This document shows, piece after piece, positions 60,187-64,000 of a stretch of DNA of 64,000 nucleotides. Location: positions 310,001 through 374,000 of the forward strand of contig NZ_JANFXK010000001.1 in assembly GCF_024459955.1 (NCBI RefSeq). The letters are read 5' to 3'. The notes under the pieces were generated by a model. It had not been told where the DNA came from and did not search any database. It saw nothing but the letters and a program-made list of their open reading frames with translations. This DNA comes from Anaerovorax odorimutans (GTDB lineage Bacteria; Bacillota; Clostridia; Peptostreptococcales; Anaerovoracaceae). Within the stretch, counting starts at the first letter, position 1; each line of letters opens with the position of its first letter. Made by a program: the position numbers and the translations under genes.

Positions 60187-60809
60187 TATGAGTACACCTC
60201 CTCAATCTTGTTAATCGCATCTTTGGTAACAATGAAGCTTGGGTGATTGATGATCTCATACACGTTCATTGTAGATACCAGTTCTGTTCTGACTCCCGGA
60301 ATGTTGGCTGCGGAACGAATTACGTTTTCGTCTTTTTCAGCCATAACGATCAGCGCTTTTTTGCCAGCTTTGATGTTTTCCAGAACTTTTACCATTTCCT
60401 TTGTTTTAGGAGCATCGAATTTCAGCTCGTCTAAAACGATGATTTCCTTTTCCTCTACCTTTGAGGAAAGCGCGGATTTCATTGCCAGTCTTCTCAGCTT
60501 CTTAGGCAATGTATATCTGTAACTTCTTGGCTTTGGTGCGAATACTACTCCGCCGCCTACCTGAGATGGGTCTGTCGTGCTTCCCTGTCTGTGGCGTCCC
60601 GTACCCTTCTGTCTGAAAGGCTTTCTGCCGCCGCCTCTTACTTCGGCTCTTGTCTTTGCGGACTGTGTACCCTGTCTCTGGTTCGCCAAGTAATTTTTTA
60701 CTACAGCGTGTACTGCATTCTGGTTAGGCTCGATTCCGAAGATTTCATCGTTCAGTTCGATGGTTCCGGCTTCTGCTCCAGTCATGTTAAGCATAGTTAC
60801 TTTTGCCAT
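60186..60809 (-). CDS. rplD: 50S ribosomal protein L4
   Basis: 207 residues from ATG 60809, chosen because AAGGAGGAAG precedes it; the frame is open another 13 codons back without support. [22 protein letters not shown] is in the tunnel-lining loop. In gammaproteobacteria L4 represses its own operon through the S10 leader; the leader seen here at 62087-62102 makes a similar scheme conceivable. Confidence 0.97.
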   Translation of the reverse strand: MAKVTMLNMTGAEAGTIELNDEIFGIEPNQNAVHAVVKNYLANQRQGTQSAKTRAEVRGGGRKPFRQKGTGRHRQGSTTDPSQVGGGVVFAPKPRSYRYTLPKKLRRLAMKSALSSKVEEKEIIVLDELKFDAPKTKEMVKVLENIKAGKKALIVMAEKDENVIRSAANIPGVRTELVSTMNVYEIINHPSFIVTKDAINKIEEVYS

Positions 60810-60834
60810 TTTACTTCCTCCTTCCTGAAGTCTT

Positions 60835-61470
60835 CTATTTGTCCTCACCCTTTACTGCGTACTGAATGCGGACCAGGCCACCTTTGTTTCCCGGTACAGC
60901 ACCTTTTACCAGCATCAGGTTTCTGTCTTCAATAACTTTTACTAAAACGACATTCTGTACGGTCACAGTGTCGCGTCCCATTCTACCGGACTCTTTGTTT
61001 CCTTTGAAAACTCTTCCCGGATAGGATGCGCCGGCCTTACCGCCCGGCAGTCTCTTGTGCTTGGAACCGTGGGTCATCGGGCCTCTGTGGTGTCCGTGTC
61101 TCTTGATCTCGCCCTGAGTTCCCTTACCTTTGGAAGTTCCTGTGATGTCCAGTTTTTTTCCTTCTTCGAAGTCAGCAACTGTGATGACCTGTCCTACTTC
61201 GTAAGCTTCGCCGTCTTCAATTCTGAACTCCGCCAGGTGCTTCTTTACGGAAACGCCCGCTTTTTCAAAATGGCCTGTCATCGGCTTGTTCACTCTGTGA
61301 GCCTTCGTGTCTTCGAAAGCCACCTGAGCCGCGGCATAGCCGTCGTTTTCAACTGTTTTGACCTGTGTTACTGTTTCCGGACCTGCCTCGATCACTGTTA
61401 CAGGGATCACTTCGCCTGCGTCAGTAAAGATCTGAGTCATTCCGACTTTCTTTCCTAAAATCGCTTTCAT
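60835..61470 (-). CDS. rplC: 50S ribosomal protein L3
   Basis: 211 residues, standard. [20 protein letters not shown] opening and the [19 protein letters not shown] block that reaches the peptidyl transferase centre. Follows rpsJ after a 161-bp gap that is longer than usual. Confidence 0.98.
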   Translation of the reverse strand: MKAILGKKVGMTQIFTDAGEVIPVTVIEAGPETVTQVKTVENDGYAAAQVAFEDTKAHRVNKPMTGHFEKAGVSVKKHLAEFRIEDGEAYEVGQVITVADFEEGKKLDITGTSKGKGTQGEIKRHGHHRGPMTHGSKHKRLPGGKAGASYPGRVFKGNKESGRMGRDTVTVQNVVLVKVIEDRNLMLVKGAVPGNKGGLVRIQYAVKGEDK

Positions 61471-61631
61471 ATTTTTCCTCCTAATTCTTACAGCGGATTG
61501 CTCTGGTTTGGATCATGGCTGTCTGCAACTCTTAACTTCGCCCTTCCCTCTCATGCAATCTTACTAAGGGGAGTTCCCTTACACTTTTGTTTCGGTTTGC
61601 GCCGGATAAATGATCATCTCGGCTCCGAGTT

Positions 61632-61943
61632 TTACAGCTTGATTTCGATATCCACGCCAGCAGGCAGATCCAGCTTTGTTAAAGCGTCCGTAGTCCTCGG
61701 TGTCGCGCTGGTGATGTCGATCAGTCTCTTGTGCGTTCTCTGTTCGAACTGTTCTCTGGAGTCCTTGTATTTGTGAACCGCCCTCAAGATTGTAACAACT
61801 TCTTTTTCCGTCGGCAGCGGAATCGGTCCTGAAACTTCTGCGCCAGTCTTCTTGGCTGTTTCAACGATCTTCGCCGCGCTCTGGTCAAGCAGTGCGTGGT
61901 CATAAGCTTTAAGCTTAATTCTGATTTTCTGTAATTCGCTCAT
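61632..61943 (-). CDS. rpsJ: 30S ribosomal protein S10
   Basis: 103 residues, standard; [20 protein letters not shown] and the RTHKRLIDI block. Head protein; also NusE, which joins transcription to translation through NusG. First gene of the operon, AGGAGGATGAA before ATG. Confidence 0.98.
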   Translation of the reverse strand: MSELQKIRIKLKAYDHALLDQSAAKIVETAKKTGAEVSGPIPLPTEKEVVTILRAVHKYKDSREQFEQRTHKRLIDITSATPRTTDALTKLDLPAGVDIEIKL

Positions 61944-62086
61944 TTCATCCTCCTAAATTTTTGTACTGTTTTCGCTATGCTCGTACAAGGGGTTCTGATG
62001 CCCGCTTTTCAACGTGTGTACGGGATCTCGCTTGTCAAGTACACGGCTCCGTGTGTTTCCTAGTTTTTTACACAAAGCAAAAAGCC

Positions 62087-62102
62087 GGCGAATCCCTTCG
62101 CC
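62087..62102 (-). promoter_or_regulatory. attenuator-like hairpin in the S10-operon leader
   Basis: Minus strand GGCGAA-GGGA-TTCGCC followed at once by GGCTTTTTGC. Upstream of it a second hairpin is possible (GTCCCCACCGGATGGGGGC). The leader from the promoter to rpsJ is about 235 nt. Confidence 0.55.
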
Positions 62103-62185
62103 CCCATCCGGTGGGGACAATTCTCCGTAGAAATTATCCTATAGCAAGGTAACTTCCTACTTCATCGCCTTACACAAGCTTTTGT

Positions 62186-62214
62186 AGTATATACCACCCC
62201 ACTGGAAATTGCAA
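62186..62214 (-). promoter_or_regulatory. promoter of the S10 ribosomal protein operon
   Basis: Minus strand TTGCAA (62209-62214), 17-bp spacer, TATACT (62186-62191). Confidence 0.75.
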
Positions 62215-62403
62215 GAGTTTTTGGCAAAAAAATTGAGATGTTTTTTAATTTTTTTGGACAGGCCAAACGCCGCATTTTCAATTGATTGAAAGCCCTCATT
62301 CTGTACACGCTTCCGTGTGTTTCTCGCTTACTTGAATTTAGTGGATAAATATTGAAATCTCAATGTATATCCACTATATTTCGTGTATCTTGACGTAAAT
62401 ATA

Positions 62404-62432
62404 TTGACATCGCCGTAAAAATGTAATAAAAT
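62404..62432 (+). promoter_or_regulatory. promoter of the Rpn-family gene
   Basis: TTGACA (62404-62409), 17-bp spacer, TAAAAT (62427-62432), about 40 bp before ATG. Confidence 0.8.
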
Positions 62433-62473
62433 TACTGTAATATATTTCCATCACCTGCTAAAGGAGGCCTCTC

Positions 62474-63355
62474 ATGGGTAAAGCAAAACGTTCTTATAAA
62501 GACGGCACGTTCCGTACTCTGTTCAATAATGAAGAAAAGCTTCTGGAATTATACAACGCGTTATCCGGCAGTCATTATCCAAAAGGCACCAAAGTTCGAA
62601 TCGTCACACTGGAAGACGCGATCTTCGGAGACATAAAAAACGATCTGGCTTTTATTATTGATGACCGGCTGATTATTCTCATCGAACATCAATCGAGCAT
62701 CAGTTTTAATATGCCCCTGCGGATGCTTGTTTATATCGCCAGAGAATATGAACGTCTCTACTTTTCGGAGGCCATCTACAGTAAGAAGCTGGTCAAAATC
62801 CCCACACCGGAATTGTACGTTTTCTATAATGGAAAAGCGCCTGCGCCCCTGGAACAGGAGCTGAAACTTTCTGATGCATTTATCGAAAAATGTGGTAAAC
62901 TATCCTTAGAAGCAGTAGTCAAGGTCATCAATGTCAATTACGAGCAGGGAGCTGAGCTTTTGGCCCGCTGCCGGACACTGGCTCAGTACAGTCAGTTTAT
63001 CTACCTGGTGCGGAAAAACTGGGAAGAAAAAAATCACCTTGAATCTGCCATCCGGGATGCGATCGATCTCTGTATCAGACAGGGAGTGTTGACCGATTTC
63101 CTGAAGAAGAACGGTGGTGATATTATGAGTTTTTTGTTTGAGGCTCTTACCCGGGAAGAATGCGAAGCAATCCGGGAAGAGGACGGCTATGCGCGGGGCA
63201 AGGCAGACGGCCTTGTGCAGGGCGCAAAGGCAATCGCAAAGAAAATGCGGCTTCAAGGCTTCTCTGCCAAAGAAATCGAAGATTTGACCGGTCTGACGCA
63301 GGAAGATTTGGAAGACTTAAGCGATGAGCCGTACGAGGACGAAAACCAGGAATAA
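62474..63355 (+). CDS. Rpn-family recombination-promoting nuclease/putative transposase
   Basis: 293 residues. The N-terminal half is a PD-(D/E)XK nuclease: DLAFIIDDRLIILIEHQSS contains the acidic residues and the EHQSS motif shared with YhgA/Rpn proteins, followed by MPLRMLVYIAREYERL. The C-terminus (about 240-285) is a repetitive helical segment (GKADGLVQGAKAIAKKMR, LQGFSAKEIEDLTGLT) usual for this family. AAAGGAGG precedes ATG and a near-consensus promoter drives it. It is of a different subtype from the nuclease at 1-904, with which it shares only the core motif. Confidence 0.88.
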   Translation: MGKAKRSYKDGTFRTLFNNEEKLLELYNALSGSHYPKGTKVRIVTLEDAIFGDIKNDLAFIIDDRLIILIEHQSSISFNMPLRMLVYIAREYERLYFSEAIYSKKLVKIPTPELYVFYNGKAPAPLEQELKLSDAFIEKCGKLSLEAVVKVINVNYEQGAELLARCRTLAQYSQFIYLVRKNWEEKNHLESAIRDAIDLCIRQGVLTDFLKKNGGDIMSFLFEALTREECEAIREEDGYARGKADGLVQGAKAIAKKMRLQGFSAKEIEDLTGLTQEDLEDLSDEPYEDENQE

Positions 63356-63360
63356 TTTCA

Positions 63361-63377
63361 GGGGCTGTTACAGCCCC
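63361..63377 (+). terminator. hairpin between convergent genes
   Basis: GGGGCTG-TTA-CAGCCCC just after the Rpn-family stop; the downstream T-run is weak (GAATAAGTTT). Confidence 0.55.
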
Positions 63378-63386
63378 CGAATAAGT

Positions 63387-64000
63387 TTAAATTTCAATTA
63401 CGCCCTGGGAAAAGATCTGAATCTCCGCACCCAGGCTTACCGTCTCATCGTCATTGTTGATGCAGGCAATGTCTCCCCGTCTGGCTGACATCTGTTTTGC
63501 CGTCATTTGCTTTTTCTTTAATATTTCTGACCAATAAGGCACAAGGCTGCTGTGAGCCCGGCCAGTAACCGGGTCCTCATTAATCCCTGCGTTAGGGGCA
63601 AAAAATCTCGAAACAAAATCACAGCCAAAGCCATCCCCTTTGGCAGTTACAATTACACCAAACACATCATCAGGCACCCCTGCCTCCTCTTTCACCAGTT
63701 TAAGTTTCTCAAAATCTGGTTCTAAATTAATCACTTCTTCCGGCGAATCGAAAACCAGTAGGAAATCGCTGGCTTTGAGCGTTTGAAACCGATCTGTTCC
63801 AAAGGCCCGATCAAAAGACCGGTAATGCCTGCTTGGCTCTGGTTTTCTCTTGGGCAGCGTCAGCCAGTAGCGGCCGTACTCCCTGGCAACTGACAGCACT
63901 CCGGACAAAGTATTAAAGCGAATTGCTTCCGACTCGATTTCCTCCTGCTCGTACAAAACATATCCGCAGGCCAAGGTAGCATGGCCGCACAGCTCCACCT
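63387..64000 (-). CDS. PhzF-family isomerase/epimerase, N-terminus cut by window edge
   Basis: About 204 codons visible, open to the right edge. The visible N-terminal part begins ELCGHATLACGYVL, the conserved PhzF motif that lies about 40-50 residues into complete proteins, so the true start is outside the window. The second PhzF motif is INEDPVTGRAHSSLVPYW (EDPVTGSAH in most members, with Ser replaced by Arg here). PhzF-like proteins form a two-lobed diaminopimelate-epimerase-type fold and isomerise small molecules; the substrate of most, including this one, is unknown. Confidence 0.85.
   Translation of the reverse strand, partial: VELCGHATLACGYVLYEQEEIESEAIRFNTLSGVLSVAREYGRYWLTLPKRKPEPSRHYRSFDRAFGTDRFQTLKASDFLLVFDSPEEVINLEPDFEKLKLVKEEAGVPDDVFGVIVTAKGDGFGCDFVSRFFAPNAGINEDPVTGRAHSSLVPYWSEILKKKQMTAKQMSARRGDIACINNDDETVSLGAEIQIFSQGVIEI

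Larger units (their letters stand above)
61944..62473. other. divergent region between the ribosomal operon and the Rpn-family gene
   Basis: No gene. Contains the S10-operon promoter and leader (minus) and the Rpn-gene promoter (plus), listed separately. A short motif TACACGGCTCCGTGTGTTTC (about 62040) recurs imperfectly as TACACGCTTCCGTGTGTTTC near 62305; its role is unknown. Confidence 0.6.

Overview
The window comes from a low-to-mid GC, anaerobic, endospore-lineage member of the Clostridia (Bacillota). The evidence is the S10-spc-alpha ribosomal operon with adk-map-infA-rpmJ embedded, a zinc-type S14 and S4, SpoVS and SpoIIM, formate-tetrahydrofolate ligase, an oxygen-sensitive glycyl radical enzyme, and purine-rich Shine-Dalgarno sites throughout. 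I could not fix the genus; an Anaerovoracaceae/Family XIII-like gut or host-associated organism would fit the large BspA-type surface proteins.

Layout. 1-4.8 kb: a truncated Rpn-family nuclease/transposase with a heptad-repeat tail, a lipoprotein, a PucR-type regulator and a two-gene operon of uncharacterised proteins. 4.8-9.3 kb (minus strand): fhs, the rbgA-rnhB pair, and rplS with an acidic tail. 9.3-18.7 kb is an accessory catabolic island: a GCVEP-type glycyl radical enzyme, a LuxR-type regulator, the radical-SAM activase, an NCS1 permease, a 74-residue membrane protein and a divergent YtcJ-like amidohydrolase. Three families of non-coding repeats are interspersed. The substrate is not known, but an imported nitrogenous compound is the natural guess. 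18.8-28.5 kb: secreted NlpC/P60 hydrolase, then a conserved housekeeping stretch (xerD-like, spoIIM, nudF, proC, proB, spoVS), a repeat- and small-RNA-rich gap, a DEDD exonuclease, proA and a DUF368 lipid translocase. 28.5-43.9 kb: two giant exported proteins (2398 and 1777 residues) either side of an AmmeMemoRadiSam pair. 44.2-46.2 kb: a split YeeE/YedE transporter with TusA, followed by a membrane-anchored protein with a C2H2-finger tail and an in-frame UGA. 46.3-62.2 kb (minus strand): the complete ribosomal protein operon from rpsJ to rplQ. 62.4-64 kb: a second Rpn-family gene and a truncated PhzF-family gene.

How the genes work together. The island at 9.3-18.7 kb reads as uptake (NCS1), radical C-X bond cleavage (glycyl radical enzyme plus activase), sensing (LuxR) and hydrolysis (amidohydrolase). 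The three exported proteins end in or carry the same lysine-rich Fn3-like module, suggesting a common way of holding to the envelope. The sulfur/selenium operon at 44-46 kb contains the observation I find most worth testing: a UGA codon in a protein whose family-like sequence continues in frame for 32 codons, with a bacterial-SECIS-like hairpin at the right distance.

The most unusual non-coding content is four repeat or structure families (A, B, C and a nested inverted repeat at 8.4 kb), a long palindrome inside the ribosomal operon, a candidate ~93-nt small RNA at 24.7 kb and a structured leader in front of the 2398-residue adhesin gene.
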